This document shows positions 35,684 to 45,092 of a DNA stretch of 64,000 nucleotides, piece by piece (the first letter of the stretch is position 1; each line of letters begins with the position of its first letter). The stretch is from CBDBLK01 sp965243145 (GTDB taxonomy: Bacteria > Bdellovibrionota > Bacteriovoracia > Bacteriovoracales > Bacteriovoracaceae). The stretch covers positions 620,001 through 684,000 of the forward strand of contig CBDEUB010000002.1 of the NCBI GenBank assembly GCA_965243145.1, written 5' to 3'. The notes under the pieces are model-generated. The model did no database searches. It was not told where the DNA came from and saw only the letters and a list, made by a program, of their open reading frames with translations. A program made the translations under genes and the position numbers.

Positions 35684-36658
35684 ATGAAGGCCTTTTTGCT
35701 CATTGCCGCCTTAATTTTTGGAAGTTGTGTCCCCCAAAAAACCTCATCATCGGGCAAGGCAAAAAAACAGGGCCAAGGCCCTGAAACACAGGCCCCCGTT
35801 CATAACACGCTTCCTTCGGAATTGGCCAGTACCTGCCCCACCGCCGCCAGCGAGTCCGAATATTGCCAAATCTTTACCCAAAAGATAGGCGGGGCCAATT
35901 CAGGTCTCGACATTTTATGGGTGATCGACAACTCGGGTTCGATGAAAAATGACCAAAAGCGGTTGGCACAAAATTTTGAAACTTTTATCAACGGTTTTGC
36001 CAATCAGGCCCTCAGGGCCGACTTTAAAATGGCGATCATCACCACCGACAACCCCACCAACCGCGACTCTCAAGGGAAATTGACCTCTTATGAACTGAAA
36101 AGTGATCCACAAAACTTTATTGGCCTCTTCAAGCAAAAAATCAAGGCCGGAACCAGCGGCAGCGGGACAGAACAAGGCCTCAAAATGAGTTTAGATTTCT
36201 TGAAAAAATATCCCCATTGGCCTCGGCAGGATGCCTACTTGATCGCTATTTATGTCTCCGACGAAGACGATGCCTCGAGAGGCGGCGATGCCGAAACTTA
36301 TTTCAAGGCCATCCACGCCTACAAATCTTCCGAATCCCTGTTCAAGGCCTTTGGTATCATCCCACTTGGAGTGCAGCGCTACACCAAATTGATCGAACTC
36401 TCCGGCGGCAACCCCTATAATATCAACAACTCTTTCGACGGCATCCTGCGGGATTTTGGCCAAAAAATCGCCAAGTTGGCCTCCCAATTTCAACTCAAAT
36501 ACCCCGCCCTGGAGAACAGCATTGAAGTTTATATCAACGGGGTTTTGGCCCCCCAGGGAGACTGGACTTATCTGCCCACTGAACACGCCATCCGCTTTGA
36601 AGCAGGGGCCTCTCCCAAAACCGGCAGCACCATCAAAGTGCTCTACCGAACCCAATAA
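35684..36658 (+). CDS. von Willebrand A lipoprotein 2
   Basis: It begins 10 bases after the first copy, with TAGGAG before ATG 35684. The signal ends in LIFGSC. The metal site is WVIDNSGSM, followed by AQNFETFI and AIITTDNPTNR, nearly the same as in copy 1. The end module has VEVYINGVLAP-like and STIKVLYRTQ residues. At 324 residues it is the shortest copy. The shared words with copy 1 point to recent duplication. Confidence 0.85.
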   Translation: MKAFLLIAALIFGSCVPQKTSSSGKAKKQGQGPETQAPVHNTLPSELASTCPTAASESEYCQIFTQKIGGANSGLDILWVIDNSGSMKNDQKRLAQNFETFINGFANQALRADFKMAIITTDNPTNRDSQGKLTSYELKSDPQNFIGLFKQKIKAGTSGSGTEQGLKMSLDFLKKYPHWPRQDAYLIAIYVSDEDDASRGGDAETYFKAIHAYKSSESLFKAFGIIPLGVQRYTKLIELSGGNPYNINNSFDGILRDFGQKIAKLASQFQLKYPALENSIEVYINGVLAPQGDWTYLPTEHAIRFEAGASPKTGSTIKVLYRTQ

Positions 36659-36711
36659 AACCCCTAAAGTTCGTTTTATATTTGACGATAAGGCCAGTAG
36701 CGAGGAAAAAA

Positions 36712-37902
36712 ATGGTGAAAAAACTGGGCCTGGGATTCAATCTCACCGCTATGGCGCTTTTGAACGGGTGTGGCCAAAAGGCCACCCAGTTTTCCGCTCA
36801 AGTGCAAATGCAGGAATTTGTGGTGGTGTCCGATCCCGTGGACAGGTTTACACAGGGGACGGGCAGCGCCAACCCCTCCCTGGCAGTTTTGTGGATGGTA
36901 GACAACTCCAGTTCCATGCGGGAAGAGCAGGCCACTCTGGCCTCCAACTTCAGAATTTTTATCGACGGATTTATCAAACAAGGCGTGGATTTGAAAATGG
37001 CGGTGATCACCACCGACGACCACATCAACCGCGACAGCGCCGGAAAGCTCACTTTACAAGAGGCCAAACTTGACGAAGCGGGATTCAAAAACCATTTTGC
37101 TCAAGTCGTGCAGGTGGGAACCAATGGGGATTTGGTGGAAAAAGGCCTGCTCTCAACCCAAAAATTCTTCGAGGCCAATCCCTCTTGGGCGGGGGAAGAC
37201 CGCTATTTGATCGTGATCTATATCTCCGACGAAGACGACCTCAGTTGCCCCAATGCCGATCAGACCGACCCCTCCTGTCCTTTCTTCGTCCACCCCCCCG
37301 TGGAAAATCCGCAGAATTTTAACACTGCCATCAACTACTTTTTGCCCAAAATCCAGCGGGGGTGGCCCGATCACAAATTTATGATCTTTTCCATCGTCGG
37401 CGGGGCCAGAGAATCCACCCACGCCCAAGGCCGCGGCAACCGCTATATCGAACTCGCCAGGCGCACCGGCGGGGCCTCTTACGAAATCACCAAACCCTTT
37501 GCCCACATTCTCAAAGACTTGCAAAATAAAGTGGCCCAGCTGATCAAATTTGTCCTCTCCCATCCGGCACGGGAAGACTCCATCAAAGTCACCGTATCAG
37601 GCGTCGAGGCCCCCAGCACTCAATGGGACTACCTCCCCGAATTTCAGGAAATCAAATTCAAGCAAGGATTTGCCCCTCCTCCCAACAGTCAAATTGTCGT
37701 CTCTTACAAACGCAAATCGGTTTCCGAATACGCCCTTGAATTTGAAACCAGAGAGGAATTGATCAAAGAAGTTTTGATCAACGGCGTCGAGGCCCCGGCG
37801 GGAACATGGACTTACCACATTGGAACCCAGTCGATCCATTTCAAAGAGGGATTTGTTCCCGTGGCGGGAAGCAAAATCAAGGTTGTCTACGACGCCTATT
37901 GA
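36712..37902 (+). CDS. von Willebrand A lipoprotein 3, with two end modules
   Basis: ATG 36712 follows GAGGAAAA. The signal ends in LLNGC. The metal site is WMVDNSSSM, which keeps the D-x-S-x-S pattern. Unlike its neighbours it has two copies of the C-terminal beta module (about 300-350 and 350-396), one with KVTVSGVEAP and one with EVLINGVEAPAGTW. Length 396 residues. The duplicated module is consistent with change by repeat expansion. Confidence 0.85.
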   Translation: MVKKLGLGFNLTAMALLNGCGQKATQFSAQVQMQEFVVVSDPVDRFTQGTGSANPSLAVLWMVDNSSSMREEQATLASNFRIFIDGFIKQGVDLKMAVITTDDHINRDSAGKLTLQEAKLDEAGFKNHFAQVVQVGTNGDLVEKGLLSTQKFFEANPSWAGEDRYLIVIYISDEDDLSCPNADQTDPSCPFFVHPPVENPQNFNTAINYFLPKIQRGWPDHKFMIFSIVGGARESTHAQGRGNRYIELARRTGGASYEITKPFAHILKDLQNKVAQLIKFVLSHPAREDSIKVTVSGVEAPSTQWDYLPEFQEIKFKQGFAPPPNSQIVVSYKRKSVSEYALEFETREELIKEVLINGVEAPAGTWTYHIGTQSIHFKEGFVPVAGSKIKVVYDAY

Positions 37903-37913
37903 GGTTAAGGCCC

Positions 37914-38906
37914 ATGAAACTGATCCATTTTTTTATTCTGATCACCTCTTCCCTGACATTCACCAATTGCGGCAAAAAGACTTCCTTTTTTGAATATGCC
38001 CACACTGAAAGTTTTACCCAAGGCAGCACCACCAGGGGCAAACCGCTGGAAATTTTGTGGGTGGTGGACGATTCGGGATCGATGGGGGGCGAACAGGCGG
38101 CCCTGGCGCAAAATTTTGTCCGTTTTATTGAAGACTTTTTGCAAAATGACATCCGCTTTAAAATGGCAATCGTCACCACCGATTTGGGAAGGGGGTACAC
38201 CAACCGCGCCGGCAGTGAACTCACTTCAGAGCGGGCCAAAACTGGCCACACCCGGTTTATTCAAAATTTTAAAAACAGAATCAAAGTGGGAATCAAAGGC
38301 AGCGGAAGGGAAAAGGGCCTGGAAGTAAGTAAGAAATTTCTGGAGCGCAACTTGCAGTGGTCAGACCCCAAATCCTATTTGATCATCATTTATGTCTCCG
38401 ACGAAAACGATCACAGTTGCCCCCCCAACTATCCCGGGAAATGCCCAGGAGGCGACTCTTTTCAAGAAAGTTCCCAAGTCACCAACGAAGTCATCGACTA
38501 TTACCACAATCAGCTTCTGCAATCGAGCAAAAAGGCCAAAAATCTCATCAAAGTCTTTGCCATCGTCAACAAACCCGCCAGCATGCGCCAAGATGGAGAT
38601 GGCCACATAGGAACCCGCTACCTGCGCTTTGCAAGTCGCACGGGGGGGCGTTCCTACAATATCAGGGCCTCTTTTGCCGGCATTTTGGGGGACTTGGGCA
38701 AGACCATCTCTGGCCTCTCATCCCTCTTCACCCTGGTTCACCCCACCACCAGGGAATTGATCGAAACGGTGAGCATCAACAGCGTCGCCGCCAAAGACGA
38801 GTGTTGGGAATTGTACAAAGATCAGGCCATTCGCTTTAAAAAAGATGTGCCCGGTTGCATGCCTCCTGAAGGCAGTAAAATCGATGTTCGCTACAAGGCC
38901 AGGTAA
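37914..38906 (+). CDS. von Willebrand A lipoprotein 4
   Basis: The ATG follows GAGGTTAAGG, 11 bases after copy 3. The signal ends in TFTNC. The metal site is WVVDDSGSM. The C-terminal module is the most divergent, with an added Cys pair (KDECWEL, VPGCMPPEGS). Length 330 residues. With copies 1-3 it forms a four-gene array that likely encodes envelope proteins able to bind one another or a common partner. Confidence 0.85.
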   Translation: MKLIHFFILITSSLTFTNCGKKTSFFEYAHTESFTQGSTTRGKPLEILWVVDDSGSMGGEQAALAQNFVRFIEDFLQNDIRFKMAIVTTDLGRGYTNRAGSELTSERAKTGHTRFIQNFKNRIKVGIKGSGREKGLEVSKKFLERNLQWSDPKSYLIIIYVSDENDHSCPPNYPGKCPGGDSFQESSQVTNEVIDYYHNQLLQSSKKAKNLIKVFAIVNKPASMRQDGDGHIGTRYLRFASRTGGRSYNIRASFAGILGDLGKTISGLSSLFTLVHPTTRELIETVSINSVAAKDECWELYKDQAIRFKKDVPGCMPPEGSKIDVRYKAR

Positions 38907-39052
38907 GGCCCCAAGATTCGCCCGTACAGAGCAAGACCTGCCAGGCTAGGCCCCGTCTTCCCCTTCGCCAAGCGACAACGCATCAAACACACCACAGTGC
39001 ATGACATACCCTGTAAAAATTACCTGAATATGCCCCTATTCGGCCCCGCTTC

Positions 39053-39081
39053 TTGCATCCCATTTCAGTTTCTTGCATTAT
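39053..39081 (+). promoter_or_regulatory. Possible promoter with a direct repeat
   Basis: TTGCAT (39053-39058) and CATTAT (39076-39081) are 17 bases apart, in the 200-base gap before the large lipoprotein gene. The octamer TCTTGCAT occurs twice, at 39051-39058 and 39071-39078, 20 bases apart, and could be an operator. Confidence 0.4.
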
Positions 39082-39106
39082 CCCCACTGAACGGTAGGAG
39101 GAGCGC

Positions 39107-42100
39107 ATGCTGGCCCAAACCAGGCCTTATCAGTGTCTAAAGAGGCCCGCCCTCGCGGGATGGGTATTGTTGTCTCTGGCCCTATTCAGCGCCTGTCGCA
39201 ACGGTGTGCCCGACACCCAAGAGGAGAGGACTCAGCGGGTGGAAGTGGCCACTCTGAGTTTGCGAGAGGCCCACAACATTACCCAAGACCCCACTCCCCA
39301 GAGCGCCATTGAGGGGAAGTATTACCTGGTGGAGGCCTGTTTGATGGAATCCGCCCTGGGGGAAAAGCTAGTGGGCCATCCCGCCAAACTGGAAAGCGGT
39401 GGGGGCCGACTCGCCTCCCCTCTCACCGACAGCAATGGCTGTCTGTACTGGGAACACCGGATTGACTACGATTATTCGGCCCTCAATTTTTGCCGGCAAT
39501 TCAGCAAAACCGTGTCCCTGGCGGGAGGGCAATACCGCATCCAACTGGATTACACCATTGACATTCACACCGACAAAATCAGCGATCTGTCCAAATCCCA
39601 AGGTTGCCTCGTCCAGCAGCACCTCTCGGAGAGTGGCACTCCTGCGCCGGGGGACGACACCGAAGAACTGGCGGGGAATAGTGGCCAAAGGCCCATTCCC
39701 GACCTGGAAATTGACCCCATTCATTTTACCTATTTGAGGGGCAATGGCCTGCAACCTTCAGACACCAAAGAACTCTCCTACCGCGCCCGGCTCTCCACCT
39801 GCCTGAGGTACCGTTCGGCCAGCGCTCCGGTGGGCCACACCACCCTGCGGATTAGAGTCAGGAATGAAAAGGGGGAGGCCCAAGAAGATGGAACTTCAAA
39901 CAGCGATATTGTCGAGACCAATCATCAGGGCTGCTTTTTTAAATACTTTCAATCCTCCTACCCCCAATACTCCCATAGCCACTGGAGGAAGAAAACTTTG
40001 GAGGTCACTCTGCTCAATGGCCCCCTCCGCACGCGCCGAATTTCCCAGGTCTTTTACATCAACCCCTGGGAGAACAAAAATCCCGAGATTTTCGGCATCG
40101 ACGCACGGTACGGCAGGCCCAGTGAAAACCCCGAACCCCAATTCAATCAACTGCACCTGGATCGGGTGAGTTATGTCCGGGTGGGAAACAATATTGAAGA
40201 ATTTAAAGTCAACAATTACCTGGGATTGACCATTGCCAAAACCTACCATGTCACCCTCACCCCGGCGATCGATCGCGGGCATCTCTTTGGAACCCAATCG
40301 GAGCGCTATGTGCCGCTCAACAATGGAACTTTTAAGTTGAAGTTTATGCTCTTGGCACCCCATGGCCCCGATGTGATGATCGACGAGAACAACTACACCG
40401 ACTTCGACTACATTGCCGGAGCAGAAAAAATCGTAGATGTCCGGGGAGGCAGCATCAATGTGCCCGTCGACCTGGCCATTCGCTTCGCCGACCTTCCCCG
40501 GGTAGCCACCCGGGTGATCTGCGCTATCAAACTGGAACCCATAAGTGATATTGGCCTGAGGCCAGCGGTGGGCATCGGTTTTTTTATGGCCAAACGGCCG
40601 TGGATTCGTACCAATGTCTTTTTCGCAGGCCCCTTGCAAAGGGATGAATCCGAATTTTTTGCAGACTTTACCCCGGGACAGCGCCGTGACATTGAAGACC
40701 GCATGGCGGCCCAAGACCTCTTGGCCTTCCCCGAGATCGATGCTTCCCTGGAAAACACACCGGCAGTGGCCATGGAACCCGGCACTCCCCTCTCCAGCAA
40801 CTTAGTCCGGTTGAGAGATTTTCAAGAAATGGAATTGTCGGAACTCCAGCGGGATGAACTCAAAAAGCGCCTGTACAAGGGATTTATCGAACAGCATTTT
40901 GGCAAAATTACACAAATCACCCAAAACTATATCTACAGCGACCCCGAAGTTTTCCGCGGTGATCGCCCACTGGCCATCTTTCTCAACCATTTGAAACACC
41001 GTTTGGGAAATGTGACTTTTCAAACCGCCGACGAACCGGGGAATCTCATCCCCTTCTCTAACCGTGCGCTGACGGATTTTCACCAAAGGGGGTTTGCCTC
41101 CCCCGAAGGCCAAGAAATTGCCCGCCGTTTGTGCCAAACCCTCTTTGTTAAAACTGGCGTTTGGGATCGCCTCTTATCCGGCGTCCCCAATCAACTGGGC
41201 ATGTGTCAAGACCACCCCGAACTCTTTTTTGATATGGAACGCTACAAACACTCGGTGGCCATAGACCGCAGTATTCCCCTGTGGTCTAACGGCATGGAAT
41301 TTAGCATCGGCAGCCGCTTGCTGGTGGGACAGAGAAACGCCATGAGCACCGTCTTTAGCAGGAGAGTGGGGGCCGATTTGGGGCGTCTCGATGCCCCCCC
41401 CGGAATCCCCCTGCTGAGTTATCTGGCACCCCGAGTCCGCCTCTACGACATCACCTACAGTTGGCACAATATCCGCTCCGAAGAAAGTTCCCTGGGGGAT
41501 CATGTTTTCGTCCAAAAGCGCATTGGAGCGGAAAAGTTTAATATTTGGCTCGAAGGCCTGTTTGAAAATTGCGTACTTCTCAAGGCCAAATATTATCAAC
41601 CGGGCCGACCCAACAAAAATGTTGGCGACAGTTGGAATCATTCACAACTCTATGGAATCAGTGGCGGGATTTTTCTCCCCTTGGGAAGACATTTTTATTT
41701 TTGCACCAGGCCCCAGTACGAAGACATTGTCGAGAGTTATTATTATATCCAGGCCTACGCCCCCAACACCACTCTGATGCGCGACAGTTTTGGCCCCACC
41801 GAAATGAAATTTATCTCCGTCATCCGCAACACGGCAAATTTCGCCCAATTCAAAAAAACTTTCGACGACAACACCAAAGTCTATTTGCTAGAAGACCGCG
41901 TCGCCTCGGAGACTCCCGACATCAAACTCTACCAAGAATGGGGACACCTGATAAAAAGTTCCGCCGAACCTTCGGCGGTCAACAAAATCATGCTTCGCAA
42001 TATCGACGGCGGTTATCCGGGAACCATCCAACTCCCCGCCGTAAACATCGGTGAGAACTGCCCCTTTTTAGAATCCTGCACTCTCGACGATTTTTGGCAA

Positions 42101-42130
42101 AGGGTGGTCAATCCTCCCCAGGCACTCTAG
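39107..42130 (+). CDS. Large lipoprotein of unknown function
   Basis: The 1007-residue product begins at an ATG preceded by GGAGGAG. The signal ends in LALFSAC (Cys near 30), so it is anchored in the envelope. The first half (about 60-500) looks beta-rich, with repeated Cys-containing segments near LxACLMES, NFCRQF, STCLRYR. The second half holds mixed helical stretches and further Cys pairs (NCVLLKA, FYFCTRP). No catalytic motif is seen. It follows the four VWA lipoproteins in the same direction with 200 bases between, so it may act with them. I know no family; similar large lipoproteins occur in predatory bacteria. Confidence 0.7.
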   Translation: MLAQTRPYQCLKRPALAGWVLLSLALFSACRNGVPDTQEERTQRVEVATLSLREAHNITQDPTPQSAIEGKYYLVEACLMESALGEKLVGHPAKLESGGGRLASPLTDSNGCLYWEHRIDYDYSALNFCRQFSKTVSLAGGQYRIQLDYTIDIHTDKISDLSKSQGCLVQQHLSESGTPAPGDDTEELAGNSGQRPIPDLEIDPIHFTYLRGNGLQPSDTKELSYRARLSTCLRYRSASAPVGHTTLRIRVRNEKGEAQEDGTSNSDIVETNHQGCFFKYFQSSYPQYSHSHWRKKTLEVTLLNGPLRTRRISQVFYINPWENKNPEIFGIDARYGRPSENPEPQFNQLHLDRVSYVRVGNNIEEFKVNNYLGLTIAKTYHVTLTPAIDRGHLFGTQSERYVPLNNGTFKLKFMLLAPHGPDVMIDENNYTDFDYIAGAEKIVDVRGGSINVPVDLAIRFADLPRVATRVICAIKLEPISDIGLRPAVGIGFFMAKRPWIRTNVFFAGPLQRDESEFFADFTPGQRRDIEDRMAAQDLLAFPEIDASLENTPAVAMEPGTPLSSNLVRLRDFQEMELSELQRDELKKRLYKGFIEQHFGKITQITQNYIYSDPEVFRGDRPLAIFLNHLKHRLGNVTFQTADEPGNLIPFSNRALTDFHQRGFASPEGQEIARRLCQTLFVKTGVWDRLLSGVPNQLGMCQDHPELFFDMERYKHSVAIDRSIPLWSNGMEFSIGSRLLVGQRNAMSTVFSRRVGADLGRLDAPPGIPLLSYLAPRVRLYDITYSWHNIRSEESSLGDHVFVQKRIGAEKFNIWLEGLFENCVLLKAKYYQPGRPNKNVGDSWNHSQLYGISGGIFLPLGRHFYFCTRPQYEDIVESYYYIQAYAPNTTLMRDSFGPTEMKFISVIRNTANFAQFKKTFDDNTKVYLLEDRVASETPDIKLYQEWGHLIKSSAEPSAVNKIMLRNIDGGYPGTIQLPAVNIGENCPFLESCTLDDFWQRVVNPPQAL

Positions 42131-42138
42131 GCCCCTGT

Positions 42139-43293
42139 TCACTCTTCCTTGAGTAAATCCCGGGAGATAATTTCCTTCATAATTTCGGTGGTGCCGGCGA
42201 AAATTCTCTGCACCCGGGCATCGACAAAAATTCTGCAGACCGGGTATTCATTCATATAGCCATAACCGCCAAACAATTGAACGCACTCATCGGCCACTCG
42301 GCCCAACATTTCACTGCTCCAATATTTGGCCATGCTGGCACTCACTGTGGCGTCTTGGCCATCAATGTGTTCGCGCACACAATTGTCTAATAATGCTTGG
42401 CATAATTCAATCTCAGTGGCCATTTCGGCGAGTTTAAAGCGGGTATTTTGAAAATCGGCGATGCGTTGGCCAAAGGCCTTGCGCTCTTTCACATACTTGA
42501 GTGTAAGCTCCAGACAGCGGCGGGCATTGGCCACGCACCAAATTGCCACAGTCAAGCGCTCCTGGGCCAATTCCTTGGCCATATAAACAAACCCCTGGCC
42601 CTCTTCGCCGAGCAAGTGGGACTCGGGAATTTGGCAATTTTGAAAGCTCAGTTCAGCGGTGTCCTGGGCCTTAAGGCCCATTTTGGAGAGGTTGCGGCCG
42701 CGCTCGAAACCGGGCATGCCCTCCTCTACTACAAACAAACTCAAAGGATTGAAGCGCTGCTTGGAATCTTTCGCCTTGGTGGCGGCACAAACGACGATAA
42801 AATTGGCGTTGTGGCCATTGCTGATAAAAGTTTTGGCCCCGTTGAGCACCCAGTGGCCACCCTTTTTCTCCGCCCTGGTTTTCATCCCCTGGAGGTCGGA
42901 ACCCGTCCCCGGTTCGGTCATGGCAATCGCCGAAACCAGCTCCCCACTCACCAATTTGGGCAACCAATTTTGTTTTTGTTCCTCGCTGCCGTAGTGCTCG
43001 ACATAGGGAACCACAATATCCGAGTGGAGGAAAAAGGCCACGCCACTGGCCAGAGCGGCGGCCAATTCTTCAATGATGACTGTGGCAAAACGAAAATCGA
43101 GGCCTGGCCCACCATATTTCTCGGCCACTCCGGTACACAAAAGGCCCTGCTCTCCGGCCTTGAGGTAGAGTTCCTGGGGGTGAATACCCTGCTGCTCCCA
43201 ATCCTCGTGAAAAGGCGTTATTTCACATTCAATAAAGCGCTGAACACTGTCTCTAAACGCCTTTAAATCGTCATTCATCAAACTTGCGTGCAT
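42139..43293 (-). CDS. Acyl-CoA dehydrogenase
   Basis: This flavoenzyme makes a 2-enoyl-CoA from an acyl-CoA in fat or amino-acid breakdown. The FAD/substrate stretch AIAMTEPGTGSDLQGMKT and FISNGHNANF are typical, and the late motif is QLFGGYGYMNEYPVCRIF then AGTTEIM. An Ala precedes GTTEI where medium-chain enzymes have the catalytic Glu; a Glu in CLELTLKYV may do the job, as in long-chain and isovaleryl enzymes. GGGGAG lies before ATG 43293. Length of 384 is normal. The exact chain length of the substrate is not clear. Confidence 0.92.
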   Translation of the reverse strand: MHASLMNDDLKAFRDSVQRFIECEITPFHEDWEQQGIHPQELYLKAGEQGLLCTGVAEKYGGPGLDFRFATVIIEELAAALASGVAFFLHSDIVVPYVEHYGSEEQKQNWLPKLVSGELVSAIAMTEPGTGSDLQGMKTRAEKKGGHWVLNGAKTFISNGHNANFIVVCAATKAKDSKQRFNPLSLFVVEEGMPGFERGRNLSKMGLKAQDTAELSFQNCQIPESHLLGEEGQGFVYMAKELAQERLTVAIWCVANARRCLELTLKYVKERKAFGQRIADFQNTRFKLAEMATEIELCQALLDNCVREHIDGQDATVSASMAKYWSSEMLGRVADECVQLFGGYGYMNEYPVCRIFVDARVQRIFAGTTEIMKEIISRDLLKEE

Positions 43294-43368
43294 TGGCCAT
43301 CTCCCCTTCGTTCCAACTCTAAAAAGATTTACTTGCGGCCAGGCCCAATCCCCTGGAAAATAAAACTC

Positions 43369-44340
43369 GTGAAACCTTTGTTTTTTAGTCTAAATCACAT
43401 CAGAGTGTGTTTGCAAAACCTGAATGCCTGGGCCTTCGGCGCAGGGCCGATGGTTTGCATCGGTTTTATTTACGCCGATCAAATCTGGCCCGCTTATGCA
43501 CTGTTGGCGGCCATGGCCCTCTTTGCCCTGTGGATGGCCTTCTTCCGGCGGTTTCAAAAACCATACGGGCCAAACGGCCCTGGCCTCCCCACATACACTA
43601 TCCCCCAAAGGATTGAGAGCATGGGCAAAATTGCCGCCGGCATGGCCCACGAAATTAATGGCCCCTTGACCGTTATCTCCGGCAAAGTTTTTCGCATGAA
43701 TAAAAATTTAAGGAGCATGGATCCTTTCTGCCAATCCAGTAATATTTCTTCTCTCAAGCGGGATCTCAAAAAAATCAATGCCAACATTGAATCGATCTCC
43801 CAACTGGTGCAAAAAATTGTCTCCTACACGCAGGGGCAGGGAGAATTTCGCATTGATGCCTTCAATCTCCAAGAATTAAAAAACAAACTCAAACAAGCAG
43901 TGGCCGAAACCTTTGAACAGCACTATTTTGAAATCATCGTCCCGCCCCAATTGCACCTCTCTCAATGTGTCGTCCAGGGACACCAACACCTCATGGAGCG
44001 GGTGATTTTAAGCGTGATGGAAAATGAAGTGCGCCTCAACCGGCACGAAAGGCCATGGCTCGAACTCAAATTTGATACCGAGATGAAAAATAAAAATTCC
44101 TTCGTGCTCATTCGCATCACCCACTCGGGCAAAAATATCGACGCTTCTGTCGCCGACAAAATTTTTGATCCCTTTTACAGCAGCAACGACCTGGGCAAGC
44201 TCAAGGCCCTGAATCTGGGTACTTGCCGCCAAGTGGTCAAACAGCACGGAGGCCACTTATTCCACAACACAAATCACGCGCGCACTCAATTTGTTATTAC
44301 ACTGCCTTTTATTGAACTCGACGGCGAGAAGACAAGCTAG
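43369..44340 (+). CDS. Histidine kinase, membrane-attached
   Basis: I take GTG 43369, because the upstream ATG at 43288 lies inside the divergent dehydrogenase gene. The protein has about two membrane segments near the N terminus (about 17-55) and the H box GMAHEINGPLTVISG. The kinase core is divergent: the N box reads SVMENEVRLNR, whereas IFDPFYSSNDLGK and the region around ALNLGTCRQVV stand for the G boxes. ATP binding may be weak. No response regulator gene is adjacent, so its partner is unknown. Confidence 0.75.
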   Translation: MKPLFFSLNHIRVCLQNLNAWAFGAGPMVCIGFIYADQIWPAYALLAAMALFALWMAFFRRFQKPYGPNGPGLPTYTIPQRIESMGKIAAGMAHEINGPLTVISGKVFRMNKNLRSMDPFCQSSNISSLKRDLKKINANIESISQLVQKIVSYTQGQGEFRIDAFNLQELKNKLKQAVAETFEQHYFEIIVPPQLHLSQCVVQGHQHLMERVILSVMENEVRLNRHERPWLELKFDTEMKNKNSFVLIRITHSGKNIDASVADKIFDPFYSSNDLGKLKALNLGTCRQVVKQHGGHLFHNTNHARTQFVITLPFIELDGEKTS

Positions 44341-45082
44341 GCCAGGCGAGGATGGATAAAAAAACCAGACAGGCCCAGGCCCAACTCTTTCCACCACCAC
44401 CGCCCGAAGGCCCAGAAGAATCAGTCAAACTGACGCTGCCACAAGAACTTCCCAACTTTTGAGGAAAGAGATAAGTACAGGCATCGTAATCGTCCATGCT
44501 CAGCGATTTTTGAATCTTGCCCCCTACACTGAAGTACATGAGAGAGACGGGATCGGCAGAGTGGCCCAGGCCAAAGGCGTGCCCCACTTCGTGGGCCAAA
44601 GTGGCCAACTTTTCCCTTTTCTCCAAGTTGGCAAAGATGGAACTGGTATTGTTCACCAACACAATCCCGCGCACCGGATCGTTGGGATCAATCGTTGCCA
44701 CCGCTAAAGTAGCACTGCTAAAAGTCGAGGTATCCGTACTGCAACCCACTAAAATAGTTCCCCGCCTGGCCTTCGCGAGGGCGGTATCCCGATCGTCCGT
44801 GGCCATGTTCACACTTCTGACCGATCCTTTAGAAAGTTCCAGCGCACAACTGGGGATGCGGTTCCAGTATTCATCCATCGCCTCTTGCACATCATTTAAC
44901 AAATCATCGGGGGAGTTATATCCGGCGGCAGCGCAGTCATCCTGTGAGACATCAATGGTGATCTCGGCGTTTTCAAAATGTGCTTCGTTGACATAGGCCA
45001 AAGTAAAGGCCCGTGCATCTCCGCAAACCAGGCACAGGCAAAAGAAAAGTGCTATGTTCTTAAAATCCCAACTCATGATCAC
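44309..45082 (-). CDS. Matrixin-type metalloprotease with C-terminal sorting tail
   Basis: A signal peptide (ending DARA) is followed by a zinc site HEVGHAFGLGH and a Met turn SLMYFS, the mark of metzincin/matrixin proteases. Five Cys may form disulfides. The last 30 residues, GGGGG then a hydrophobic stretch WACLVFLSILAW and RRR, look like a GlyGly-CTERM-type surface sorting signal removed by rhombosortase. It probably acts at the outer surface. It overlaps the converging kinase gene by 32 bases and lies 10 bases after a small outer-membrane-type gene. Confidence 0.85.
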   Translation of the reverse strand: MIMSWDFKNIALFFCLCLVCGDARAFTLAYVNEAHFENAEITIDVSQDDCAAAGYNSPDDLLNDVQEAMDEYWNRIPSCALELSKGSVRSVNMATDDRDTALAKARRGTILVGCSTDTSTFSSATLAVATIDPNDPVRGIVLVNNTSSIFANLEKREKLATLAHEVGHAFGLGHSADPVSLMYFSVGGKIQKSLSMDDYDACTYLFPQKLGSSCGSVSLTDSSGPSGGGGGKSWAWACLVFLSILAWPSLSSRRRVQ

Positions 45083-45092
45083 AAAATTCCAT

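Noticed and set aside
41205..41216. GTGTCAAGA resembling the shared promoter block.
   Set aside because: It lies inside the coding sequence of the large lipoprotein with no -10 at the right distance.
43288..44340. ATG 43288 as the histidine kinase start.
   Set aside because: It overlaps the start of the divergent acyl-CoA dehydrogenase gene.
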